Below, one piece after another: positions 1 through 6,344 of a DNA stretch of 8,752 bases (position 1 is its first letter; each line of letters begins with the position of its first letter). The stretch covers positions 1 to 8,752 of the forward strand of contig CAYPEL010000122.1 in the NCBI GenBank assembly GCA_964409635.1. The letters are read 5' to 3'. The position numbers and the translations under genes are program-made. The notes below the pieces were generated by a model. The model saw only the letters and a program-made list of their open reading frames with translations. It was not told the DNA's origin and ran no database searches. This DNA is from CAYPEL01 sp964409635 (lineage in GTDB: Bacteria > Pseudomonadota > Gammaproteobacteria > DSM-19610).

Positions 1-482
1 CCGATGTCGGCTATCAACATACCAGCGGAGATCCTGTGGATCTGAATGGTGGGCTGGTGGATGGGTCATTTAACATATTTGAGTACATTTCGCTGCGTGG
101 TGGGTTTCTACGTGCAAGTACTGATAATTTTCCAGGCGATACTCCGGATCTGACGGAGTTTCGTGCGGGTATGCGAGGACATTACTCACTGGTGAAGAAC
201 CTGGATGTATTTGTTGATGTGCTTGGTTTTAATGCCAAGCTAAACGGTAATCAAACCACCGAAACAGATATAGGCATTATCTACGAAGCGGGTGTTCGTT
301 ACCTACTGCATAAAAAATTCGAAGCCAATGCTAGCTACAAGCGGGTTGGTGGTGAATTGAACAAGGATTTTGGTACGGTGGGCGCAGTGTTTAAAATGTC
401 GAAGGCTTTTTCACTCTCAGGCAAGGCTGAATTAAACAGTGATTTCCAGAATTACTTTGCTGGTATACGGTTTAATTTCTAG
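1..482 (+). CDS. Outer-membrane beta-barrel protein, C-terminal part (5' truncated by window edge)
   Basis: The reading frame is open from the window edge (first full codon at 3) to a TAG at 480-482, giving 159 visible residues. The gene starts outside the window, so the GTG at 36 is not needed as a start. The protein shows repeated short stretches of alternating polar and hydrophobic residues separated by turns rich in G, N and D, as in amphipathic transmembrane beta-strands. It ends in FAGIRFNF; a terminal aromatic residue, usually Phe, after an alternating last strand is the classical signal recognised by the BAM outer-membrane insertion machinery. It therefore probably sits in the outer membrane as a small beta-barrel (OmpA-/OmpW-/porin-like superfamily). 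I do not recognise the exact family, and the signal peptide cannot be seen. A strong terminator follows, so it is the last gene of its transcript. Confidence 0.7.
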   Translation, partial: DVGYQHTSGDPVDLNGGLVDGSFNIFEYISLRGGFLRASTDNFPGDTPDLTEFRAGMRGHYSLVKNLDVFVDVLGFNAKLNGNQTTETDIGIIYEAGVRYLLHKKFEANASYKRVGGELNKDFGTVGAVFKMSKAFSLSGKAELNSDFQNYFAGIRFNF

Positions 483-499
483 TTAACTGTCCAGTGACT

Positions 500-537
500 A
501 CCCCCTCACACTGCCAGTGTGAGGGGGTCATTTTCTC
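500..537 (+). terminator. Rho-independent terminator of the beta-barrel gene
   Basis: A perfect 12-bp GC-rich stem (501-512 with 516-527, CCCCCTCACACT against its complement) is extended by an A500-T528 pair. It has a 3-nt loop (513-515) and is followed on the + strand by CATTTTCTCTCT. The T-rich tail lies only on the + side, so it terminates the upstream gene. Its right arm reaches the stop codon of the convergent dehydrogenase (528-530), so the hairpin also forms at the 3' end of that transcript, though without a U-tract in that direction. Confidence 0.85.
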
Positions 538-1385
538 TCTCCCCGCGAGATCCTCAGCAGCAACTGGTCAAGACCGCGGCTTGTCATGATTCGTTTCAGG
601 GTTCCAAACAGGTGTGTCGGTAGGGTCACGTAATAACGTGGTCTTGGATTGCGCTGCTCCAGGGCTTTAATGACCTTATCCAGTACTGCTTCTGGTGGCA
701 GGGTAAACGGCACAGGCTTGGTTTCCATGTTAAAACGTTTTTCGGTGGCCCGGTAATTGTCTCTGTGAGCGCTGCCTTCAATATCAATATTCGCTTTGTA
801 GGCAGCGAACGCATTTTCCCGAAAACGGCTCGTTATCGGGCCAGGCTCGATTAAAACCGCGTGGATATTGGTATTCTCGAGTTCCAACCGCAAGGTGTCA
901 TACAGCCCCTCTAAGGCATACTTGCTGGCATTGTAGGCGCCGCGATAGGCTAGCGAAACAAAGCCCAATACCGAACTGTTCTGAATAATACGGCCCTCAC
1001 CGTGTTGACGCATCACTGGTAACAACCGGTTGGTCAGTTCCATCGTGCCAAACACATTGGTTTCGAACTGCTGTCTAAGAACCTCTCTACGCAAGTCTTC
1101 AACCGCACCCGGCTGGCCGAAGCCGGCATTATTAAACAATCCGTACAACCTGCCCCCGGTTTGTTCCAGGAGGCTATCAACGGCGCTTTGAATAGAGCTG
1201 CTGTGGTCCAGATCCAGTTGCAGGCAATTCAGACCTTCCGCGCGCAAACGCCTGACATCCTCTATCCGCCGGGCGCTGGCAAACACCCGGTAGCCGCGCT
1301 GTTGAAGACCCTTTGCAGCGGCATAGCCTATGCCGCTGGAACAGCCTGTTATCAATACTGTTTTACCCGCTTCCTTAATTGGCAA
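528..1385 (-). CDS. Short-chain dehydrogenase/reductase, YbbO-like
   Basis: This 285-residue classical SDR is an NAD(P)-dependent oxidoreductase with a cytoplasmic Rossmann fold. In order it shows the cofactor glycine motif TGCSSGIG (13-20), NNAG (85-88), a structural Asn110, catalytic Ser138, Tyr151 and Lys155 (YNASK), and a PG motif after strand beta-6 (181-182). Arg39/Arg40 after the second strand suggest NADP(H) preference. The stretches LYGLFNNAGFG, HGEGRI, RGAYNASKYALE and LIEPGPI, and the C-terminal RYYVTLPTHL region, resemble E. coli YbbO, reported to act on aldehydes and retinoid-type substrates; the substrate here is unknown. I chose the TTG start at 1385 because GGAG (1392-1395 on the complement) lies 5 nt upstream. 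The frame has no ATG or GTG between this codon and the upstream stop, and the N-terminus then fits the family. It is transcribed divergently from the stator operon and is functionally unrelated to it. Confidence 0.92.
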   Translation of the reverse strand: MPIKEAGKTVLITGCSSGIGYAAAKGLQQRGYRVFASARRIEDVRRLRAEGLNCLQLDLDHSSSIQSAVDSLLEQTGGRLYGLFNNAGFGQPGAVEDLRREVLRQQFETNVFGTMELTNRLLPVMRQHGEGRIIQNSSVLGFVSLAYRGAYNASKYALEGLYDTLRLELENTNIHAVLIEPGPITSRFRENAFAAYKANIDIEGSAHRDNYRATEKRFNMETKPVPFTLPPEAVLDKVIKALEQRNPRPRYYVTLPTHLFGTLKRIMTSRGLDQLLLRISRGERK

Positions 1386-1425
1386 GTTAGCTCCATATGG
1401 CAGTCGAATCTGCTGGTTTACGTTT

Positions 1426-1452
1426 TAAAGGTTTGCTACGACCCGGCGATAT
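1426..1452 (+). promoter_or_regulatory. Sigma-28 (FliA) flagellar promoter for pomA-pomB-pilZ
   Basis: TAAAGGTT (1426-1433) matches the sigma-28 -35 element TAAAGTTT at 7 of 8 positions. After it, GGCGATAT (1445-1452) matches the -10 element GCCGATAA at 6 of 8. The TAAA-to-(-10) spacing is 15 nt, the canonical value. Transcription would start near 1459, leaving a leader of about 93 nt before the pomA ATG. Stator genes are typical late flagellar genes under FliA, so context agrees with the motif. The promoter is predicted only from sequence. Confidence 0.7.
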
Positions 1453-1551
1453 ACCGAGGGTAGCCCGATTTCATCATTGTGCCGGTTTTCCGGTTGATAT
1501 TCAGCCGGGCAGACCTGGAATGACGGAATCGCGCTGTAAGGAGAGCAATAC

Positions 1552-2325
1552 ATGGATCTGGCAACACTGATCGGCCTGGTAGGCGCCTTCGGCATCATCC
1601 TGGCCGCGATATTATCCGGTGGCAGCGCTATTATATTTGTTAACGTGCCTTCACTGCTGATCGTTGGTGGCGGTACGATGTTTGCCGTACTCATGAAATT
1701 TCCCATGGGTCACTTTTTTAGCGCCTTCAAGGTTGCCATGAAGGCCTTTGTAAATAAAGGTGAAGACCCCGTAAAATTAATAACGGAAGGGGTTGAGCTC
1801 GCCAATATTGCCCGCAAAGAAGGCGTTCTTGGTCTCGAAGGACAGGATATAACAAATGAATTTCTTGAGCGCGGCATCCAGCTTTGCGTCGATGGGCATG
1901 ACCCTGCATTTGTGCGCAATATGTTGGGCAAAGATATTAACCTAACCATTGAACGGCATGAGAATGGCCAGGCAATTTTCAAATCGATAGGTGATATGGC
2001 ACCGGCCATGGGCATGATCGGTACCCTGATTGGCCTGGTACAGATGCTTGCCACTATGGATGATCCTAAAACCATCGGCCCTTCCATGGCTCTTGCCTTG
2101 TTAACTACGCTCTATGGTGCTGTTATCGCCAATGCATTTGCACTGCCCATTGCCGATAAACTCGGTTATCGCAGCGCTGAGGAACGCCTGAATAAGGCGT
2201 TGATTCTGGAGACCATCAGTGCAATCCAGGAAGGTTTGAATCCACGCGTCATGGAAGAGTTGTTGAAGACCTATCTGCCAGTCAGTAAGCGTGCCGCACT
2301 TGATACTGAAAAAGACGCGGCCTGA
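1552..2325 (+). CDS. pomA: Flagellar motor stator protein PomA (MotA/TolQ/ExbB family)
   Basis: PomA is the inner-membrane, four-helix stator subunit that, with PomB, turns ion flow into torque on the rotor protein FliG. The 257 residues are the usual length. TM1 is at about 5-24, TM2 at 32-50, TM3 at 150-170 and TM4 at 178-200, with the large cytoplasmic loop at 51-148. Residues known to matter in Vibrio PomA fall at the same numbers: charged loop residues R88, K89 and E96, D148, P151 in TM3, and threonines T158, T185 and T186 lining the sodium path. These threonines and the PomA-like N-terminus (MDLATLIGLVGAFG) favour a sodium-driven over a proton-driven stator. Position 31 is Asn where Vibrio PomA has Asp. 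The ATG is preceded by TAAGGAGAG (1537-1545), a strong ribosome site, and by a sigma-28-like promoter. It is the first gene of an operon with pomB and a PilZ gene. Confidence 0.95.
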   Translation: MDLATLIGLVGAFGIILAAILSGGSAIIFVNVPSLLIVGGGTMFAVLMKFPMGHFFSAFKVAMKAFVNKGEDPVKLITEGVELANIARKEGVLGLEGQDITNEFLERGIQLCVDGHDPAFVRNMLGKDINLTIERHENGQAIFKSIGDMAPAMGMIGTLIGLVQMLATMDDPKTIGPSMALALLTTLYGAVIANAFALPIADKLGYRSAEERLNKALILETISAIQEGLNPRVMEELLKTYLPVSKRAALDTEKDAA

Positions 2326-2349
2326 GCGCGTACTTAAGTAACGCTCCAC

Positions 2350-3654
2350 GTGTCAGACCAACCCCCACAAAAGAAAGCGGACAAAGGTGCGCCCGCCTGG
2401 GTCATGACCTTTGCCGACCTTATGTCGTTGCTGATGTGCTTTTTTGTTTTGTTGCTGTCGTTTTCAGAAATGGATGTGGTTAAATACAAACAGTTGGCCG
2501 GATCACTAAAACTGGCCTTTGGTGTGCAACGTGAAATCAAGGCCAAAGAGCCACCCAAAGGCATCAATGTTATTGCCCGTGAGTTTAGTCCCGGGCGGCC
2601 TGAGCCGACGCCACTCAATGTCATTAGGCAGATGACGACGATGGAAAATAATATCAACATCGATCTGGGTAAGGAGCGGCGCAAACCCGTGAAAACACCT
2701 ACTTCAGACTCAAACCGGGGCGTAAAGTCGGGCGATCGTGGTGACGGTGTATCCGGAGGCAGCAGTCAGACAAAAGGCCTGACAGAAGCACAGCAACAAG
2801 AATTACAGAAAGCCAAGCAATTGGCTGAGAAACGGCTGGAAGAAAAATTGAAAGCAGAGGGAGCCGGGGATTCCGGAAACGGTGGATCTGCGAACGAAAA
2901 AGCCCTCGAGATAAAAATCAAGGCGCGCCAAGCTGCAGAACGGCAAAAGCGATTAGAAGAAAGCGCCCGGTTGATCAGTAATGCACTGGGCCGGGAGATC
3001 AAGTCTGGGTCAGTGGATGTAGAAATTGAAGACAAAAAAATTATTATCCGGATACAGGAAAAAGCTTCGTTTGGTTCGGGCAGCGCGGACTTGAAAAAGG
3101 CGTTCAAGCCCTTACTGGGCAAAGTGGCTAATATTCTCAAGGACTCTGAAGGTAAGATAAGAGTCGCAGGACATACAGATAATCTGCCAATTTTCACGGA
3201 AAGGTATCGGTCAAACTGGGAATTATCTTCAGCTCGCGCGGTATCTGTCGTGCACCAGATGATGTTGGCTAGCAAAGTGCCAGCGAAGCGGTTTTTAATT
3301 GAGGGGTATGCGGATACCCGGCCACGCGTCACCAACAAAACGGTTAAAGGACGTGCAAAAAACCGGCGTGTTGAAATTATCCTGCAGCAGGGTGAAGATA
3401 AGGAAGCTGATTCAAAACCAAGTAAACCCGAACCGGTTGGGGGGGAAGTACCGGTAAACAACCAGGCTAGTTCAGGTGCCGTGCCTGCCGGGAAAGCTGC
3501 TGTTAAAGCTAAAGCTGCAACGCCCAGTAAAACACAGAAAAAGCCAGTCGCCAGCAAACGGGTGGCAAAACAACCGGTAAAATCAAAACCGGCGAAGAAA
3601 TCAACAAAATCTACTGAGAAAACGCTAGGGATAAAGGCAGCAGGGAGTCGATAG
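2350..3654 (+). CDS. pomB: Flagellar motor stator protein PomB (MotB/OmpA family) with long basic C-terminal tail
   Basis: PomB partners PomA and anchors the stator to peptidoglycan. The single TM helix (about 17-39) contains the essential ion-binding Asp23 in TFADLMSLLMCFF. The next segment, with GVQREIK, PPKG and PGRPEPTP (to about 90), closely resembles Vibrio PomB. A charged E/K/A/Q-rich helical linker runs from about 145 to 205. The OmpA-like peptidoglycan-binding domain spans about 225-345, with GHTDN (274-278), RSNWELSSARA (287-297), GYADTRP (319-325) and NRRVEI (338-343). At 434 residues it is about 120 longer than Vibrio PomB, through the enlarged linker and an 88-residue tail; residues 380-434 hold 15 Lys and 2 Arg. 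The GTG start is the only usual start codon after an in-frame stop at 2335-2337; the next ATG lies inside the TM helix. No clear Shine-Dalgarno precedes it, so translation may be coupled to pomA, 24 nt upstream. Confidence 0.94.
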   Translation: MSDQPPQKKADKGAPAWVMTFADLMSLLMCFFVLLLSFSEMDVVKYKQLAGSLKLAFGVQREIKAKEPPKGINVIAREFSPGRPEPTPLNVIRQMTTMENNINIDLGKERRKPVKTPTSDSNRGVKSGDRGDGVSGGSSQTKGLTEAQQQELQKAKQLAEKRLEEKLKAEGAGDSGNGGSANEKALEIKIKARQAAERQKRLEESARLISNALGREIKSGSVDVEIEDKKIIIRIQEKASFGSGSADLKKAFKPLLGKVANILKDSEGKIRVAGHTDNLPIFTERYRSNWELSSARAVSVVHQMMLASKVPAKRFLIEGYADTRPRVTNKTVKGRAKNRRVEIILQQGEDKEADSKPSKPEPVGGEVPVNNQASSGAVPAGKAAVKAKAATPSKTQKKPVASKRVAKQPVKSKPAKKSTKSTEKTLGIKAAGSR

Positions 3655-3656
3655 GC

Positions 3657-4262
3657 ATGGCGAAGGAACAAATGATGGATAATGAACGCCGCGAATATTT
3701 TCGCATTGATGATGAGGTTATGCTGGATTACCAGCAGCTTAATGAAGCAGATCTGGAATCACTGCGGGGGGCTATCGAGTCATCGATCCCCGATCGTTTT
3801 ACAACAGCCTCAAGCTTCGCCGCCAGTTCGCGCCAAATTGCTCACGCATTTCATAGTGTGCAAAATGAATCCCCCGAAGTTGCACGCTGCTTGCAGGCGC
3901 TCGATCAAAAATTAAATATCCTCGCACAATTATTTGTAGCCGAAGAAATCCAGTATAACGAACGTTCGACACAGGATGTCAATCTGAGTGCCGGTGGTTT
4001 GGCTTTTCGGGCGCAGCACCAAGCTAATGAGGGTGACTTGCTAAAGACCCGCCTGGTGTTACTGCCTTCGTTGATGGGTATATTGCTGGTAAGCCGCGTT
4101 GTGCATTGTGACCGGGTTAATGATGGTAATTTACAGTTCCCTTGGCAGATTGCTGTGAGTTATGAGGTGCTTCGTGAATCAGATCGTGAATTATTAGTGC
4201 GCCATGTTATGACTAAAGAGACTGAGTTGTTACGCAGTAAGCGAAATAAAGAATCTGAGTGA
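3657..4262 (+). CDS. PilZ-domain protein with helical insertion, putative c-di-GMP effector of the stator
   Basis: PilZ domains bind cyclic di-GMP through an RxxxR arm and a (D/N)xSxxG loop. Both are present: RREYFR near the N-terminus (R12-x3-R16) and NLSAGG (N109, S111, G114). They are separated by about 95 residues instead of the usual 20-30. The intervening stretch (about 25-100) is polar and predicted helical, so the fold looks like a PilZ barrel with a helical insertion. After the second motif come beta-rich stretches (115-172) and a charged helix (173-200). There is no signal peptide or TM segment, so it is cytoplasmic. It starts 2 nt after the pomB stop and is surely co-transcribed with the stator, which suggests it modulates motor function in response to c-di-GMP as YcgR/FlgZ-type proteins do (inference). 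The start is uncertain: ATG 3657 has AGGGAG (3642-3647) 9 nt upstream, while ATG 3675 has AAGGA (3663-3667) 7 nt upstream. Confidence 0.82.
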   Translation: MAKEQMMDNERREYFRIDDEVMLDYQQLNEADLESLRGAIESSIPDRFTTASSFAASSRQIAHAFHSVQNESPEVARCLQALDQKLNILAQLFVAEEIQYNERSTQDVNLSAGGLAFRAQHQANEGDLLKTRLVLLPSLMGILLVSRVVHCDRVNDGNLQFPWQIAVSYEVLRESDRELLVRHVMTKETELLRSKRNKESE

Positions 4263-4337
4263 TTATCTGTTTGAAACATTTGCATGTTGGTTTAGAACAG
4301 CAATTCACTATCACATTGATTATCGGGTGCCGCAGGG

Positions 4338-4395
4338 CTGTAGGGCCGACATTATTCGGCCAATCCCGGCTGGTCGAATAAATTTAACCCTACAG
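4338..4395. repeat. Pair of inverted REP-like units (GTAGGG type)
   Basis: In the 181-bp gap between two convergent genes, CTGTAGGG (4338-4345) is inverted as CCCTACAG (4388-4395). Nested inside, TTATTCGGCC (4352-4361) pairs with GGTCGAATAA (4372-4381) with one G-T wobble. Read outward-in, both halves share the form TGTAGGG, variable bases, TTATTCGRCC. Each half can also fold alone, for example GGCCG (4344-4348) with CGGCC (4357-4361). A GTAG head followed by an imperfect hairpin, two units head to head, in a convergent intergenic region, is the architecture of REP/BIME elements. The rest of the gap holds only a 10-bp palindrome (4431-4440). Confidence 0.6.
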
Positions 4396-4443
4396 TTCTA
4401 TCTAGGTTTGTAGGCAGGGTGTCTCCAAATAGAGCGCTCTTTA

Positions 4444-6252
4444 TCAACCAATCAGCTTCGGCTGATTCTCTTCCTGCTGTTGTAACTCCCACAGATTGGC
4501 ATACACGCCCTGTTGTGCCAGCAGCGCTTGATGCGGGCCGCGCTCAACTATCCGGCCATTGTCCATAACAAGTATTTCATCGGCATCTGCAACCGTCGAC
4601 AGCCGGTGAGCAATCGCCAGTGTCGTGTGGTGTTCTGCGGCCAACCGCAGCGTTTCCAGGATGACTTTTTCCGAGGCACTGTCGAGACTGGAGGTGGCTT
4701 CATCAAACACCAGGATGCGTGGATTTTTCAAAATGGCCCTGGCGATTGCGACGCGTTGTTTTTCACCGCCAGACAGTTTTAATCCGCGTTCACCTACCAG
4801 GGTTGCGTAACCCTTGGGGAGTGAATTTATAAATTTGTCTATGTTGGCTGTTTGGGCAGCTTGCTGAACTTCCTGCTGAGTAGCACCGGGAGAAGCATAG
4901 CTAATGTTGTAAAACAGGGTGTCATTAAATAGCACGGTATCCTGTGGCACGATGCCGATAGCTTGCCGCAGGCTTGACTGGGAAAGATCCCGGATATCCT
5001 GACCATTAATGCTTATGCTGCCGGATTGTACGTCGTAGAAACGGAACAACAGCCGGGCCAGCGTTGATTTACCGGCGCCACTAGGGCCGACGATGGCTAG
5101 CTTGTGGCCAGGCGGAATTTCAAAACTGATGTCGTGCAGTATCGGCCTGTCATTGTCGTAGGCAAAGCTGACCTGTTCAAAACGTACCCCACCTGAACCG
5201 GCGTCCAGGTGTCTGGCGTCTGGTTTATCCTGAATTTCCGGCGTAAGTTCCAGGACGTCAAACATGGCTTGCATATCGACGATGGCGTGCTTCAGTTGGC
5301 TGTAGACAATGCCCAGAAAATTTAAGGGGATGAACAACTGGATGAGGAGGGCATTGATGAGCACCAGATCACCCAGTGACATCGTACCGTCGACAACGCC
5401 TTTTGAGGCGAGCGCCATCATCAATGTGACGGCCAACGCAATGATCGCCGCCTGACCGGCATTTAACGAAGACAGTGAGGTCTGGCTTTTTACTGCAGCA
5501 TCCTCCCACTGCTCAAGAGAATGATTATAGCGGCGTAGTTCATGTGCTTCGTTGCCAAAATATTTTACGGTTTCATAATTAATCAGGCTGTCAATTGCCT
5601 GGGTATTGGCTTGCGTATCCATGCTGTTCATCTGAATCCGGTATTGCATGCGCCATTCGGTGATACGGAAGGTGAAATAGCTATAGACGATGACCGCACC
5701 CAGCGCAACCGCCGCAAATAAGAGGCTGTATTTGGTCAGTAAGATTCCGGTAATCAGGCCTACTTCGACCAGCGTTGGCACAATACTGAATGCCATATAG
5801 TTCAACAACGAGCTGACACTGCGCGTACCGCGTTCGATGTTCCTGGAAATGCCACCGGTTTTGCGTTCCAGGTGGTAGCGCAGCGATAGCTGGTGCAAAT
5901 GTTCCAATACACGGGTGGCGACTTGGCGCATTGCGCCATGGCGTACCCGGGCAAAAATTGAATCGCGTAATTCATTAAACAGCGAACTTGTCAAGCGTAA
6001 CAATCCGTAGCCAGCAAGCAACGCCAGTGGTAAAACCAAAAGGCTCTGTTTGCTGGAATCCAGTGCATCGACAATGTTCTTGAGGATAAGCGGCACACCG
6101 ACGTTGGCCACCTTTGATAGAATCAGGCAGAACAGCGCCAGCAACACCCGGCCGCGGTAATCCCATAAAAATGGGGTCAGAGAGCGGAGGGTTTTCCAGT
6201 CGTTTAGTTGGTTTTTTGGGATTTCGGTCTGACGGCGATACATAGCCGACAT
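4444..6252 (-). CDS. ABC half-transporter, Atm1/HMT1 type (ABCB7/heavy-metal exporter family)
   Basis: This is a fused membrane-plus-ATPase half-transporter of 602 residues that would work as an inner-membrane homodimer. The N-terminal part (to about 340) carries six TM helices. The motifs NIERGTRSV (138-146) and ETVKYFGNEAHE (227-238) mark the Atm1/HMT1 branch rather than MsbA; bacterial members export glutathione-linked metal or sulfur compounds and contribute to metal tolerance. The ATPase domain is complete: Walker A GPSGAGKST (389-397), Q-loop Gln437, signature LSGGEKQ (493-499), Walker B ILVFDE (513-518), D-loop SSLD (521-524) and switch His549. I start at ATG 6252. A TTG at 6276 would add 8 residues and another ATG lies at 6243; none has a visible Shine-Dalgarno. 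It stands alone, divergent from the FmdB gene and convergent with the PilZ gene. The exact substrate cannot be told from sequence. Confidence 0.9.
   Translation of the reverse strand: MSAMYRRQTEIPKNQLNDWKTLRSLTPFLWDYRGRVLLALFCLILSKVANVGVPLILKNIVDALDSSKQSLLVLPLALLAGYGLLRLTSSLFNELRDSIFARVRHGAMRQVATRVLEHLHQLSLRYHLERKTGGISRNIERGTRSVSSLLNYMAFSIVPTLVEVGLITGILLTKYSLLFAAVALGAVIVYSYFTFRITEWRMQYRIQMNSMDTQANTQAIDSLINYETVKYFGNEAHELRRYNHSLEQWEDAAVKSQTSLSSLNAGQAAIIALAVTLMMALASKGVVDGTMSLGDLVLINALLIQLFIPLNFLGIVYSQLKHAIVDMQAMFDVLELTPEIQDKPDARHLDAGSGGVRFEQVSFAYDNDRPILHDISFEIPPGHKLAIVGPSGAGKSTLARLLFRFYDVQSGSISINGQDIRDLSQSSLRQAIGIVPQDTVLFNDTLFYNISYASPGATQQEVQQAAQTANIDKFINSLPKGYATLVGERGLKLSGGEKQRVAIARAILKNPRILVFDEATSSLDSASEKVILETLRLAAEHHTTLAIAHRLSTVADADEILVMDNGRIVERGPHQALLAQQGVYANLWELQQQEENQPKLIG
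4450..4467. terminator. Hairpin at 3' end of the ABC transporter gene, possible weak terminator
   Basis: A perfect 7-bp stem, AATCAGC (4450-4456) with GCTGATT (4461-4467), closes a 4-nt loop. On the + strand the loop is UUCG closed by C-G, a very stable tetraloop; on the - strand it is CGAA. It covers the last codons of the transporter gene, just before its TGA. Neither side has a clean U-run, so termination is uncertain. Confidence 0.3.
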
Positions 6253-6285
6253 TGTACAGCGGCTGATCTGTGGCAAGAATAGCAG

Positions 6286-6315
6286 TTGAAAGGCTATACT
6301 TGCGACCGATATTTT
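6286..6315 (+). promoter_or_regulatory. Possible sigma-70 promoter for the FmdB gene
   Basis: TTGAAA (6286-6291) and TATTTT (6310-6315) are spaced 18 nt apart, and a TATACT hexamer (6295-6300) lies between them. Either combination would start transcription 25-40 nt before the FmdB ATG. The divergent transporter start lies immediately to the left, so the promoters of both genes must share this short region. The match is modest. Confidence 0.3.
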
Positions 6316-6344
6316 GTGTGTAGTCGATTTACTGAGGTTTCAGA

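Noticed and set aside
1161..1463. Plus-strand open frame opposite the start of the dehydrogenase gene.
   Set aside because: It overlaps conserved SDR motifs on the other strand and has no family resemblance or ribosome site. It is a shadow of the real gene.
2766..3671. Long open frame of 301 codons on the minus strand opposite pomB.
   Set aside because: It is antisense to a clearly conserved gene. Its Phe/Ala/Leu-rich translation mirrors the Lys-rich codons of the PomB tail, and it has no recognisable domain.
4431..4440. Perfect palindrome AGAGCGCTCT downstream of the transporter gene.
   Set aside because: It is ten bases with no loop and no T-run, so it cannot be called a terminator, and a single copy is no evidence for an operator.
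6252..6276. TTG at 6276 as the start of the ABC transporter.
   Set aside because: No Shine-Dalgarno precedes it, the extra eight residues have no family support, and two ATG codons follow within 35 nt. It is kept only as an alternative.
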